This document shows positions 1-7,563 of a stretch of DNA of 27,835 nt, one piece after another; the stretch's first letter is position 1; each line of letters opens with the position of its first letter. The notes beneath the pieces are model-generated. The model was given only the letters and a program-made list of their open reading frames with translations. It had not been told where the DNA came from and did no database searches. Both the position numbers and the translations under genes were made by a program. Origin of the DNA: a virus. Location of the stretch: positions 1-27,835 of IMG/VR virus record IMGVR_UViG_3300020463_000109. One strand, given 5' to 3'.

Positions 1-630
1 GTGTTATTTGTTATTGATAGTTTGGGTATGTTACTAACACCTACTGATGTAGATCAGTTTAATAAAGGTGATATGAAGGGTGATATGGGTAGAAAACCTA
101 AGGCACTTACTTCATTAGTACGTAACACAGTAAACATGATTGGTTCACATAACGTAGGACTAGTATGTACTAACCACACTTATGCATCACAAGATATGTT
201 TGATCCAGATGATAAAATAAGTGGTGGACAAGGTTTTATATATGCATCAAGTATTGTTGTTGCAATGAAAAAACTTAAACTAAAAGAAGACGAAGATGGT
301 AAGAAAGTAACTGATGTACGTGGTATTAGAGCGGGTTGTAAAGTTATGAAAACTAGATATGCAAAACCGTTTGAAGGCGTACAGGTTAAAATTCCTTATG
401 AAACAGGTATGAATCCATACAGTGGATTAGTTGACTTGTTTGAGAAAAAAGGACTGCTTACACAACAAGGCAATAGGCTTAAATACGTTGATTCAACAGG
501 CAAAGAAAACTTGGAGTATCGAAAAGATTGGTCAGGCGATAAGTTAGATATAATTATGAATGACTTCGCAAACATGGCTGATGGTAAGCCAGTAGTAGAG
601 GATGTCGTTGAAGAAACAACCGAGGAGTAA
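1..630 (+). CDS. uvsX: UvsX RecA-like recombinase, C-terminal part (5' truncated by window)
   Basis: Strand-exchange recombinase of T4-like phages. It coats single-stranded DNA and drives recombination-dependent replication and repair. The window opens inside the gene, so the GTG at base 1 is probably not the real start: T4 UvsX is about 390 residues and only 209 are present. Visible features are the Walker B strand (VIDSLG, residues 4-9), the NHTY segment (58-61) that follows the next beta strand, a GGQG loop near residue 75, and NPYSGLVDLF near 137-146, which matches the DPYSGLLD block of T4 UvsX. The tail is acidic (VEDVVEETTEE), as in T4 UvsX. The missing N-terminal part should hold the Walker A loop. 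A small acidic protein and uvsY follow, which supports the assignment. Seen: motifs and tail. Known: family role. Confidence 0.93.
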   Translation: MLFVIDSLGMLLTPTDVDQFNKGDMKGDMGRKPKALTSLVRNTVNMIGSHNVGLVCTNHTYASQDMFDPDDKISGGQGFIYASSIVVAMKKLKLKEDEDGKKVTDVRGIRAGCKVMKTRYAKPFEGVQVKIPYETGMNPYSGLVDLFEKKGLLTQQGNRLKYVDSTGKENLEYRKDWSGDKLDIIMNDFANMADGKPVVEDVVEETTEE

Positions 631-634
631 TTAA

Positions 635-874
635 GTGATAGATGCGGACTCAAGTCACGTAATTGACATTTGGAATCTGTTTAAGGAATACATAGACAAA
701 AAGCAAATCGAAATGGTTGCAGAAAAATATGTAGATGCCTGTGCAGATATGGGTGTTAGTGACGAAACATTTAGAGACTCAATGGGAAGTTGCGATCATT
801 TAGATGCGGCCATAAATTATTATTTAGACCTAGACGAAGATGATGACGATTTCGCAGAGGATGATGAATATTAA
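635..874 (+). CDS. small acidic protein between uvsX and uvsY
   Basis: This 79-residue protein is of unknown function. The GTG start is supported by a strong ribosome site GAGGAG at 622-627, seven bases upstream; the first in-frame ATG would remove over a third of the protein. The body looks helical. The last 15 residues are almost all Asp/Glu (DLDEDDDDFAEDDEY), so the protein is strongly negative. Its stop overlaps the uvsY start by one base (TAATG), implying translational coupling. Placement between the recombinase and its mediator suggests a role in recombination, perhaps as a DNA mimic or a UvsX/UvsY partner, but that is inference from position and charge only. Confidence 0.8.
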   Translation: MIDADSSHVIDIWNLFKEYIDKKQIEMVAEKYVDACADMGVSDETFRDSMGSCDHLDAAINYYLDLDEDDDDFAEDDEY

Positions 875-1326
875 TGTGGTATAGTAAAATATCAAAAGAC
901 ATTGGTAATATTCCAGATGCTCTAATATATTACGAGAATGAACTAGCCGAAGCAAAAAGAGAAGTCGGTATCAAAGGTAATATAGAAAGAGCATCTGCGA
1001 GTATGCCAGGTATTGTCGAACAAAGATTCAATCAATTACAAGAACTTGAAGCAATATTAAACTATCTGAATATTGAGTTAAGACGTTTAAGAAGTTCTTA
1101 TTTTAAAAAGTATTTAGAAAATTATCAAAGAGCACTTTCCAGCAGAGATGTAGAAAAATATGTTGATGGTGAACCAGACGTAGTTGATTATGAAAAAATA
1201 ATTAATGAATTAGCACTTATGAGAAACAAATGGTTAGGCGTACTAAAAGGACTTGATCAAAAACAATGGCAACTTACTAACATTGTTAAACTTAGAGTGG
1301 CTGGTATGGAAGATGCCTCAGTATAA
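874..1326 (+). CDS. uvsY: UvsY-like recombination mediator
   Basis: UvsY loads UvsX onto single-stranded DNA already covered by the phage ssDNA-binding protein gp32. This 150-residue protein is close to the T4 length (137). It is mostly charged, predicted helical, and has no enzyme motif. It resembles the marine-phage UvsY pattern: a central helix rich in Leu/Glu/Arg (LEAILNYLNIELRRLRSSYF, about 71-90), then DVEKYVDGE (near 105-113), and a C-terminal block (RNKWLGVLKGLDQKQWQ, about 117-133). Position just downstream of uvsX agrees. Its 3' end overlaps the following glycosyltransferase by 14 bases in another frame. The assignment rests on remembered family similarity plus synteny; a profile search with UvsY would settle it. 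Confidence 0.8.
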   Translation: MWYSKISKDIGNIPDALIYYENELAEAKREVGIKGNIERASASMPGIVEQRFNQLQELEAILNYLNIELRRLRSSYFKKYLENYQRALSSRDVEKYVDGEPDVVDYEKIINELALMRNKWLGVLKGLDQKQWQLTNIVKLRVAGMEDASV

Positions 1327-2089
1327 TATCGTAACAAGTTTAAACAAAAAATATTGGGAATTAGGCTCACGAGAAAATATTCAAACGTGGGATAAACATC
1401 TCCCTGAAGGTGTCAAGTTACATATATTTTCAGAAGACTTAGAAGTAAGCACATGGTATAGAAATGCTAAACTTTCAGACAGAGTTATTTGGTATAGCAT
1501 ATATGAGGCTTGTCCTAAACTTAGAAAATTTTTAGAAGTTGGCGATAAAGATCCATTCTTAAATGGAGAAATTATGGCTAAAGAAAAATTTAAATTTAAA
1601 TGGCAGGCTACAAAATTTGCACACAAAACATTTCCAATTTTTAGAATGGCAGAAGGAACAGGTAAATTAGTTTGGCTTGATGCAGATGCCATGATACATA
1701 CACCTATGGACTTTAACTTTTTAGATAGTTTACAACCTGAAGGATATGGTATAAGTTATTTAGGTAGACCTAGTGTATATGATGAATGCGGATTTATGTT
1801 ATATGATTTAGACAATCCGAGTGTAAAAAAGTTTTTAAAAGACTTTGAAGAAATGTACACTACTTTAAAATTAAAAGAATTACGTGAAACCCACGATAGT
1901 TTTATTTTTACAACTTTGAGAATTCAACATCCAAACAAAGATTTATTCTTTGATCTAAATAAAGGTGCTAAGACAAACAAACATCCTTTTAATAGTTCAA
2001 TACTTAGACCTAAAATGGTACACATGAAAGGCACTAAGAAGAAAGAAAAAATGGGTAAGTTTTTAAAAAGACACAAGGTAGATATCTAA
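1313..2089 (+). CDS. DAD-motif glycosyltransferase-like protein (GT-A type)
   Basis: Predicted GT-A-fold sugar transferase of 258 residues. The hallmark is VWLDADAM (DAD at 123-125), a metal/nucleotide-sugar DxD motif at the end of a hydrophobic strand. It is followed by SYLGRP, DECGFMLY and HDSFIF blocks. The same blocks occur in the inverted gene at 13888-14706 (WMDADT, SYLGRA, ECGFYG, HDSFVF), so the two are paralogs. A longer reading from 1253 exists, but I prefer the ATG at 1313: the extra 20 residues are the out-of-frame copy of the uvsY end and conserved sequence begins here. The gene overlaps the next methyltransferase by one base (TAATG). Donor, acceptor and product are unknown. It is the first gene of the accessory island. 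Confidence 0.72.
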   Translation: MPQYNIVTSLNKKYWELGSRENIQTWDKHLPEGVKLHIFSEDLEVSTWYRNAKLSDRVIWYSIYEACPKLRKFLEVGDKDPFLNGEIMAKEKFKFKWQATKFAHKTFPIFRMAEGTGKLVWLDADAMIHTPMDFNFLDSLQPEGYGISYLGRPSVYDECGFMLYDLDNPSVKKFLKDFEEMYTTLKLKELRETHDSFIFTTLRIQHPNKDLFFDLNKGAKTNKHPFNSSILRPKMVHMKGTKKKEKMGKFLKRHKVDI

Positions 2090-2643
2090 TGTTAGAAGCA
2101 CACCTTGGCGGACATCAGAACAAAACACACTTGGACAACGGAGCATTGGATTGGTTAATAAAAACTTTTAATGCTAAATCTTTTCTTGATATAGGTTGTG
2201 GTCCAGGCGGTATGGTTGAACTAGCCAAGTCCAAAGGCTTGTTAGTAAAAGGCATAGACGGTGACCATACTTTACAAAGACCTGACGAAACAAATTATAC
2301 TCTACATGATTTTAGCAAAGGTCCACTAATACCAGATTTTGAATATGACATAGGCTGGAGTGTTGAATTTGTAGAACACGTAGATGCAAAATACATACCA
2401 AACTATATGCCTTGTTTTCAATCTTGTAATACAGTTGTTGTAACTTATGCACCACCCGGTTGGGAAGGTCATCATCATGTAAACCTTCAAGATGAAGATT
2501 ACTGGATACAAACATTCGCAACAAATGGACTAAAACATAATGCAGAACTAACACATCAACTTAGACAACATAGTACAATGAACCTAGGTAAGAAAGGCAA
2601 AAAAGCCTTTGTAAGGAATAGAGGTTTGGTGTTTACAAAATGA
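2089..2643 (+). CDS. class I SAM-dependent methyltransferase
   Basis: Rossmann-fold methyltransferase of 184 residues. Motif I is LDIGCGPGG (about 33-41), which binds S-adenosylmethionine. An acidic residue follows at the end of the next strand (VKGIDGD), and the motif IV-like strand is YDIGWSVEFVEHV. The segment VVVTYAPPGWEGHHHVN resembles small-molecule or glycan methyltransferases more than DNA methyltransferases, because there is no DPPY/NPPY catalytic block. It sits between two glycosyltransferase-like genes and overlaps both by 1-4 bases, so it likely methylates a sugar, lipid or peptide intermediate of the same pathway (inference). A second class I methyltransferase lies at 19057-19590. 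Confidence 0.82.
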   Translation: MLEAHLGGHQNKTHLDNGALDWLIKTFNAKSFLDIGCGPGGMVELAKSKGLLVKGIDGDHTLQRPDETNYTLHDFSKGPLIPDFEYDIGWSVEFVEHVDAKYIPNYMPCFQSCNTVVVTYAPPGWEGHHHVNLQDEDYWIQTFATNGLKHNAELTHQLRQHSTMNLGKKGKKAFVRNRGLVFTK

Positions 2644-3560
2644 ATGTAGTAGCAATCAAAGAACTTATGTGGACATATCATCCACTACCAGAAACATTTA
2701 AGGTTGTGCCTTTTGCAGAAATAAAAAATGCAAATGCCGATGTATATGTACAAGCAAACATAAAAGAATGTAAAAAAGAAAAGAAGATAGGACACATTTA
2801 CAATTATGTTGCTGACAGTGGTAAGCCGTGGATATGTGTAGAGTCAGCAGTATTCAGACGCAATATGCCACCACCGCCTAATCCAATGGCATATCATAGA
2901 TATAGTTGGTTCAGTTATTTTAGAGATGAAGGTAACTACAACAATACAAAATGCCCAGGTGATAGATATGCACAAATTCAAAAAGATCAACGTCTTGTTG
3001 TTAAGGATTGGAGAACAAAAGGCGAATACATATTAGTACTATTACAACGTCCGGGTGATAGTAGTTTAAAAAATTTAGTAAAACAACATGGCAGTTATGA
3101 AGGATTCATTAGACATACTATCAGTGAAATAAAAAAATACACTGACAGGCCTATACGTATTAGAATGCACCCTTTACGCCAAGACAGACAAATTGCAGTT
3201 TTAGACAAAATTAAAGATGATGGTATAACCATTAGCACCAATATGGGTGGCTGGGGTATATTAGAAGGTGGAGAAGGTTTATATAAAGACTTTGAAAATG
3301 CTTATGCAGTAGTAGGTTTTAATAGTAATGGATTAACCGAAAGTGCCATGGAAGGCATTCCAACTTATAGTATGTGTCCAAGTAGTATGGCTTGGGAAGT
3401 ATCTAATAAAGATCTTTCTACAATAGAAAAACCTGAATATTTTGAACGTTTACAATGGTTAAATGACCTGGCATATTGCCAATGGCGTGAAGATGAATGT
3501 AAAGCAGGTTTACCTTGGGAGCATCTCAAGAAAGTCTATAACGACGTTGTAACAAAGTAA
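2640..3560 (+). CDS. GT-B-like glycosyltransferase family protein, copy A
   Basis: This 306-residue protein is one of four related proteins in the window; the others are at 12145, 12942 and 14745. All share a C-terminal half with a strand YILVLLQ (about 129-135), an RxHP motif (RMHP at 174-177), the block AYAVVGFNSNGLTESAMEGI (221-240), and a tryptophan-rich end WLNDLAYCQWREDECKAG (about 273-290). RxHP followed by a Ser/Asn-rich loop and A-x-x-x-G-x-P is the arrangement of GT-B enzymes of the capsule/CDP-glycerol transferase type, in which the second domain binds the nucleotide. The N-terminal domain is not recognisable. It overlaps the methyltransferase by 4 bases. Function is inferred from motif pattern, so donor and acceptor are unknown. 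Confidence 0.6.
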   Translation: MNVVAIKELMWTYHPLPETFKVVPFAEIKNANADVYVQANIKECKKEKKIGHIYNYVADSGKPWICVESAVFRRNMPPPPNPMAYHRYSWFSYFRDEGNYNNTKCPGDRYAQIQKDQRLVVKDWRTKGEYILVLLQRPGDSSLKNLVKQHGSYEGFIRHTISEIKKYTDRPIRIRMHPLRQDRQIAVLDKIKDDGITISTNMGGWGILEGGEGLYKDFENAYAVVGFNSNGLTESAMEGIPTYSMCPSSMAWEVSNKDLSTIEKPEYFERLQWLNDLAYCQWREDECKAGLPWEHLKKVYNDVVTK

Positions 3561-3568
3561 ATAGTTGC

Positions 3569-4315
3569 ATGAAGCAACAGGTATTAAATCATATATCCAA
3601 AAATTTCAAGGATACGTACACACTTCAAAAACAGTACAGAAATCACCCTGATTACAGTCTATTAACACTAGATAATTTTTTACCTTTAGACGTTGTAAAG
3701 AAACTTGCTAAAGAGTTAGACGATATTCCATTAGAAGATTGCAAACAATTTACTCGTGCAGGGTCGTGTATGTATGAGTTTAATAACTGCGATAGAACAC
3801 CTTTACAAGATGAAATAGTACATACGTTACACAGTTCTACATTTATTAAATGGCTACAACAAGTTACTGACACAGTTGACTTAATACCCGATCCGCATTT
3901 AGTTGGTGCAGGATATATGAAATCATTTGCAGGTGATAGTTTAAAAATACATACTGATTTTAATTGGTGTGAAGAACTTAAACTCCACAGAATGTTAAGT
4001 GTTGTAATTTATTTAAATGACGATTGGGAAGAACAGTGGGGAGGACAGTTAAACTTTTATGATAGCAAAAGAGAAAAACTTTTAACTAAGGTTCCAGTAG
4101 GTGCAGGTAATTGTGTCATATGGAATTACAATAATTTTGCATTCCACGGATACCCTGAACCAATGGTCTGTCCAGAAGGTAAAAGTAGAAAAGGAATAAG
4201 GTTCTTTTATTATGTTAGCAATGCTAAACATGATGACAAGCATCCACCACACAGAAGTTTATACTGGTATGATGAAAAAACAGGAACCCCATACGATCAA
4301 TCATGGAACAAATAA
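3569..4315 (+). CDS. 2OG-Fe(II) oxygenase (prolyl-4-hydroxylase-like)
   Basis: 2-oxoglutarate/Fe(II)-dependent dioxygenase of 248 residues. The iron triad is readable: H128 and D130 (IHTDFNW) and H193 (AFHGYPEP). R211 (KGIRFFYYV) is the expected 2OG anchor. Between them lie the usual strands SVVIYLNDDWEEQWGGQLNF and the turn VPVGAGNCVIWN. These enzymes hydroxylate or desaturate amino acids, peptides, sugars or nucleobases, and the substrate cannot be told from this sequence. It is separated from copy A by 8 bases and overlaps the next oxygenase-like gene by 13 bases. The two neighbouring double-stranded beta-helix proteins may act in sequence. Confidence 0.85.
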   Translation: MKQQVLNHISKNFKDTYTLQKQYRNHPDYSLLTLDNFLPLDVVKKLAKELDDIPLEDCKQFTRAGSCMYEFNNCDRTPLQDEIVHTLHSSTFIKWLQQVTDTVDLIPDPHLVGAGYMKSFAGDSLKIHTDFNWCEELKLHRMLSVVIYLNDDWEEQWGGQLNFYDSKREKLLTKVPVGAGNCVIWNYNNFAFHGYPEPMVCPEGKSRKGIRFFYYVSNAKHDDKHPPHRSLYWYDEKTGTPYDQSWNK

Positions 4316-4818
4316 GAATTGACTTACCATTTTTAAATTATAAAACTCTCGTCTGGTCAGAGAAAGATAATGTTACTGACGAAGGTCGAGCAACTGCATT
4401 TGAATCACAAAATAAAAAATATCATCTAGCAGGATATACTGCTAACAATACAAAATACAAACAAGCATTTCCAAACGGTAAGTTTAAGACGTTTGCTAAA
4501 AGTTTATTTGATCGTTACACAATAGCAGTAATGCATCAGATGCCTGGACAAACATTACCTAGTCATGTAGATACATTTTATATGATATCCAAAAAGTTTG
4601 ATGTTGCTCCTGAAGACTGTATTCGTGTAAACATATTTTTGGAAGATTGGGAATCGGGTCATTACTTTGAAATAAACAACAATCCCATCTTGCAATGGAA
4701 ACGTGGTGATGCTATAATAATAGAAAAAGATGAACCACATCTTAGTGGAAATAATGGAATGAAACCAAAGTACACAATGCAGGTAACCGGAGTTAGAGAT
4801 GAATTTAAGAGGGGCTAA
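4303..4818 (+). CDS. 2OG-Fe(II) oxygenase / Asp-Asn beta-hydroxylase-like protein
   Basis: A 171-residue double-stranded beta-helix protein. Candidate iron ligands are H88 and D90 (LPSHVDTFY) and H146 (EPHLSGN). The strand RVNIFLEDWESGHYFE and the turn WKRGDAIIIEKDEPH are typical of the aspartyl/asparaginyl hydroxylase-like branch. The position that normally holds the 2OG-binding Arg is K156 (KPKYTMQVTG). Lysine does this job in some family members such as prolyl-4-hydroxylase and FIH, so activity is plausible. It overlaps the preceding oxygenase by 13 bases and the following PLP enzyme by 20 bases, so the three are likely co-translated. Substrate unknown. Confidence 0.72.
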   Translation: MEQIRIDLPFLNYKTLVWSEKDNVTDEGRATAFESQNKKYHLAGYTANNTKYKQAFPNGKFKTFAKSLFDRYTIAVMHQMPGQTLPSHVDTFYMISKKFDVAPEDCIRVNIFLEDWESGHYFEINNNPILQWKRGDAIIIEKDEPHLSGNNGMKPKYTMQVTGVRDEFKRG

Positions 4819-5665
4819 ACCTGTTGTAGATTTCAGTATTAGACAACGTATTGAAAGTATGATTCCTGCACAGGACTTATACAACGAAAAATTACCCAAC
4901 AAATTTAAGGATAATTTTTTTAAATGGATACAGTCTAGTACAAAAAACAATCTAAAGAATCTTTGGAAATATAAAAACATACAAATCGTAAACGGAACTA
5001 TACAAAGTTTCGATCACTTTTATTGGAAATATAAAGAAAAACGTTTTAGATTCTTTGCTGGTGAATTTATGTATCACAAGGCTTGTTTAAAACATGGTGC
5101 ACAATTTAAAGAACTTAACGCAGATCTTATGCGAGGTGATGCACTTATTTTAAGTGTGCCGTTTAGTGACCTAGGTAAGCAACACGAACTTACAGAGCAA
5201 CTATTACATTTGTGTAATAACTTAGATATACCTGTACTATTAGATTTTGCTTATTTTCCTTGTACACAAAACATAAATTTAGATCTATCGTTCCGTTGTA
5301 TTGATACAATTACGTTTAGTATTAGTAAAGCATTTTACGGTGCAGAGTTTTTACGTGTAGGAATAAGGTGCCAAAGAGGCAATGCAGATGACGGTATTGA
5401 CGTGTTCAATTCTGTAGATATGGTTAATAGAGTATCGTTAAGTATTGCTAATACTCTTATAAAAGAATATGGTGTTGATCATAATTGGCATACATATGAA
5501 AAACAATATCATCAAGTATGCAAAGAGAAAAACTTAGAGCCTACAGACTGTATAATGTTTGGTTTAGGAGGCGAAGAGTATAAAGAATTTAACAGAGGTG
5601 GCAAAGTGAATAGGGTATGTATTAGTGAACTAATAGGAGAAAAAATAAATGACAATAGTAAGTAG
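4799..5665 (+). CDS. compact PLP-dependent aminotransferase-like protein (fold type I)
   Basis: Predicted pyridoxal-phosphate enzyme of 288 residues, about 100 shorter than usual class I/II aminotransferases. Key residues line up with aspartate aminotransferase. D149 and Y152 (LLDFAY) correspond to the Asp that pairs with the pyridine nitrogen and the Tyr that contacts the cofactor oxygen. K177 (SISKAFYG) is the Schiff-base lysine, and R186 (LRVGIR) is the phosphate Arg nine residues on. NGTIQSFDHFYW (about 65-76) replaces the N-terminal glycine-rich cofactor loop. The first 55 residues are unlike standard enzymes and the C-terminal small domain is short. It overlaps the next amidinotransferase by 17 bases, so it probably supplies the amine that is then amidinated (inference). 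The ATG start fits the operon overlap. Confidence 0.72.
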   Translation: MNLRGAKPVVDFSIRQRIESMIPAQDLYNEKLPNKFKDNFFKWIQSSTKNNLKNLWKYKNIQIVNGTIQSFDHFYWKYKEKRFRFFAGEFMYHKACLKHGAQFKELNADLMRGDALILSVPFSDLGKQHELTEQLLHLCNNLDIPVLLDFAYFPCTQNINLDLSFRCIDTITFSISKAFYGAEFLRVGIRCQRGNADDGIDVFNSVDMVNRVSLSIANTLIKEYGVDHNWHTYEKQYHQVCKEKNLEPTDCIMFGLGGEEYKEFNRGGKVNRVCISELIGEKINDNSK

Positions 5666-6710
5666 TCATAATGATTGGGATCAATTAGAGGAATGTTTTG
5701 TTGGAATTGCCGATCATGCCCGTATTCCAACAGTTGATAAATCAACACACAGTTTTGGATTTGCGGATTGCGAATATGAACACATTAAAGACTTAGAAGG
5801 TCCTAGTCCTGATTGGGTAATCAATGAAGCAAATGAAGACCTTGACGGATTAGCAAAACTTCTAGGTAACCTTGGAGTCAAAGTAAGACGTCCAAAGGCT
5901 ATTGATCATTCCAAAGAGTTTTCATCTCCTGATTGGAAAACAACAGGTTGGTACACTTATTGTCCAAGAGATTTACTACTGCCATTAGATAATCTTATCA
6001 TTGATTGTCCAGGAGCCATGAGAGCAAGACAATATGAAACACTTGCATATAGAGAATTTTTATACGAAGCAATGGCCGGAGGATCACAATGGATAAGTGC
6101 TCCACGACCAAGACTTTTAGATGAAAGTTATCAATTAGAGGATCTAAGTATTCCTACATTGACAAATAAAGAAATTGTTTTTGATGCACCTAATGTTGTA
6201 AGACTAGGTAAAGATTTAATTTATCAAGTAAGCAACAGTGGATCATTGTTAGGGGGACAATGGTTGAAAACAATATTAGAACCAAGAGGGTACAAGATTC
6301 ATCTTGCTGAAAAATTTTATAGTTACTCACATTTCGATAGTACTGTGATACCATTACGTCCAGGACTTGTTTTGTTTAACGGTGATAGAATTAATCCTGA
6401 TTGGTATCCACCTATCTTTAAAGACTGGGACAAAATATTTTTCCCAGGTAATAAAGTACACGATATTGGGACTAACTTGCCGAATAACGTTTCGCCTTGC
6501 AGTAAATACATTGGTCTAAACTTTATGAGTGTAAATGAAAAACTTGTTATCTGTGATGAGAATCAAGAAGATTTACGTAAAGAATTAGATAAATGGGGCA
6601 TAGAATCAATAGCACTACCCATGCGTCAAGCACGTACATTGAGTGGTGGTTTCCATTGTGTTACTTTAGATACTAAACGTAAAGGCACAATGGAAAGTTA
6701 CTTTGACTAA
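5649..6710 (+). CDS. arginine:X amidinotransferase (AGAT/StrB/CyrA family)
   Basis: Transfers the amidino group of L-arginine to an amine, releasing ornithine and making a guanidino compound. At 353 residues it is full length for the family. Catalytic residues are all present: D108 (CPRDLL), D179 (FDAPNVVRLGKD), H228 (YSHFDSTV) and the nucleophile C337 (SGGFHCVTLDTKRKGT). The last 20 residues closely follow the end of vertebrate glycine amidinotransferase (GGGFHCWTCDVRRRGT). The residue just before the catalytic His is Ser (S227), whereas human AGAT has Met302; Ser here is also found in the CyrA/StrB branch, which suggests a non-glycine acceptor. It overlaps the aminotransferase by 17 bases and the radical SAM gene by 8. 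Seen: motifs. Known: reaction. Inferred: acceptor comes from the upstream aminotransferase. Confidence 0.93.
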   Translation: MTIVSSHNDWDQLEECFVGIADHARIPTVDKSTHSFGFADCEYEHIKDLEGPSPDWVINEANEDLDGLAKLLGNLGVKVRRPKAIDHSKEFSSPDWKTTGWYTYCPRDLLLPLDNLIIDCPGAMRARQYETLAYREFLYEAMAGGSQWISAPRPRLLDESYQLEDLSIPTLTNKEIVFDAPNVVRLGKDLIYQVSNSGSLLGGQWLKTILEPRGYKIHLAEKFYSYSHFDSTVIPLRPGLVLFNGDRINPDWYPPIFKDWDKIFFPGNKVHDIGTNLPNNVSPCSKYIGLNFMSVNEKLVICDENQEDLRKELDKWGIESIALPMRQARTLSGGFHCVTLDTKRKGTMESYFD

Positions 6711-7563
6711 ACGTGGACTACACATCAGAAATTTAGAATACATGATCACCACAAGTTGTGATCTTGCCTGTCCGGGTTGTGATAGATTCATTGATCACGG
6801 ACACGCCTTTGTTGAAAAGTTTGAGGATATTGTTTCTAATATGGAACAATGGTTTAAAAGATTAGACCCTGACCATGTAACAATTATCGGCGGCGAGCCT
6901 TTATTACATCCACGAATTTATGATATACTTACTGAAGCCAGACGCATATTCGACCATGCAGTTATAGAAGTTTACACCAATGCTTTCTTGTTACCTAAAC
7001 GTCCTAAGATTTTTAACGTATTAAAAAAGATAGGAAATGCAAAAGTAAGTTGTAGTTTGCACAATAAAAATCCTAAGTATAGAGATATAGTAGAAAGTAA
7101 TTTACACCAAGCATTTTACAGTAAAGGCAAATGGTTTGAAACATCATCTAACACACATACCTGCGACACAGTTGTATTAGAAGTTACTGATCCAACACAA
7201 GGAGGCTGGTATGATTATAGAAAAGAAGTAGATGGCGTACTTAAACCTTGGAACGATAATGACCTAACATCAAGTTATAAAAATTGCGGGGTAAACATTT
7301 ATCCAATAATATATAAGAATAAATTGTACAAGTGTCCTCCAATAAGTATGGTGAGAACACACCTTACAAAAAACTTTATGTTAGAAGATAAAGACTGGCA
7401 ACCTTACTTAAAATACGAAGGACTAGATCCAGACGTTGACGAAAAAGAATTAGAAAAGTTTGTAAAGAACATATATGAACCACATGGTATTTGTGCTATG
7501 TGTCCTGCTAACCCTGTGCTTAAACCACAAGAAGAAGCAGTAGTAAAGAATGTAAAAATATGA
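6703..7563 (+). CDS. radical SAM protein, CX3CX2C type
   Basis: Radical S-adenosylmethionine enzyme of 286 residues. The cluster motif is C19-x3-C23-x2-C26 (SCDLACPGCD), followed by the SAM-binding GGEP strand (TIIGGEPLLHP, about 63-73) and a third strand AVIEVYTNAFL. Further cysteines near the C-terminus (NCGV, KLYKCPP, GICAMCPAN) could bind an auxiliary iron-sulfur cluster as in SPASM/twitch enzymes. The reading frame starts at a TTG with GGAAAG seven bases upstream and overlaps the amidinotransferase by 8 bases; the first ATG (6742) would leave only five residues before the first cluster cysteine, so TTG is favoured. Co-translation with the amidinotransferase suggests it acts on the same metabolite or peptide. 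The 7-deazaguanine enzyme QueE was considered, but the motif context does not fit. Confidence 0.85.
   Translation: MTKRGLHIRNLEYMITTSCDLACPGCDRFIDHGHAFVEKFEDIVSNMEQWFKRLDPDHVTIIGGEPLLHPRIYDILTEARRIFDHAVIEVYTNAFLLPKRPKIFNVLKKIGNAKVSCSLHNKNPKYRDIVESNLHQAFYSKGKWFETSSNTHTCDTVVLEVTDPTQGGWYDYRKEVDGVLKPWNDNDLTSSYKNCGVNIYPIIYKNKLYKCPPISMVRTHLTKNFMLEDKDWQPYLKYEGLDPDVDEKELEKFVKNIYEPHGICAMCPANPVLKPQEEAVVKNVKI

Noticed and set aside
660-690. TTGACA in the small acidic gene as a promoter -35
   Set aside because: No acceptable -10 hexamer at 16-18 bases; the site lies in coding sequence next to a good operon.
1253-1312. Upstream extension of the DAD-type glycosyltransferase from an ATG at 1253
   Set aside because: The extra 20 codons are the uvsY C-terminus read in another frame, and conserved sequence starts at the ATG at 1313.
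6703-7563. QueE (7-carboxy-7-deazaguanine synthase) identity for the first radical SAM gene
   Set aside because: The cluster motif and following residues do not match QueE, and no QueC, QueD or FolE partners are present.
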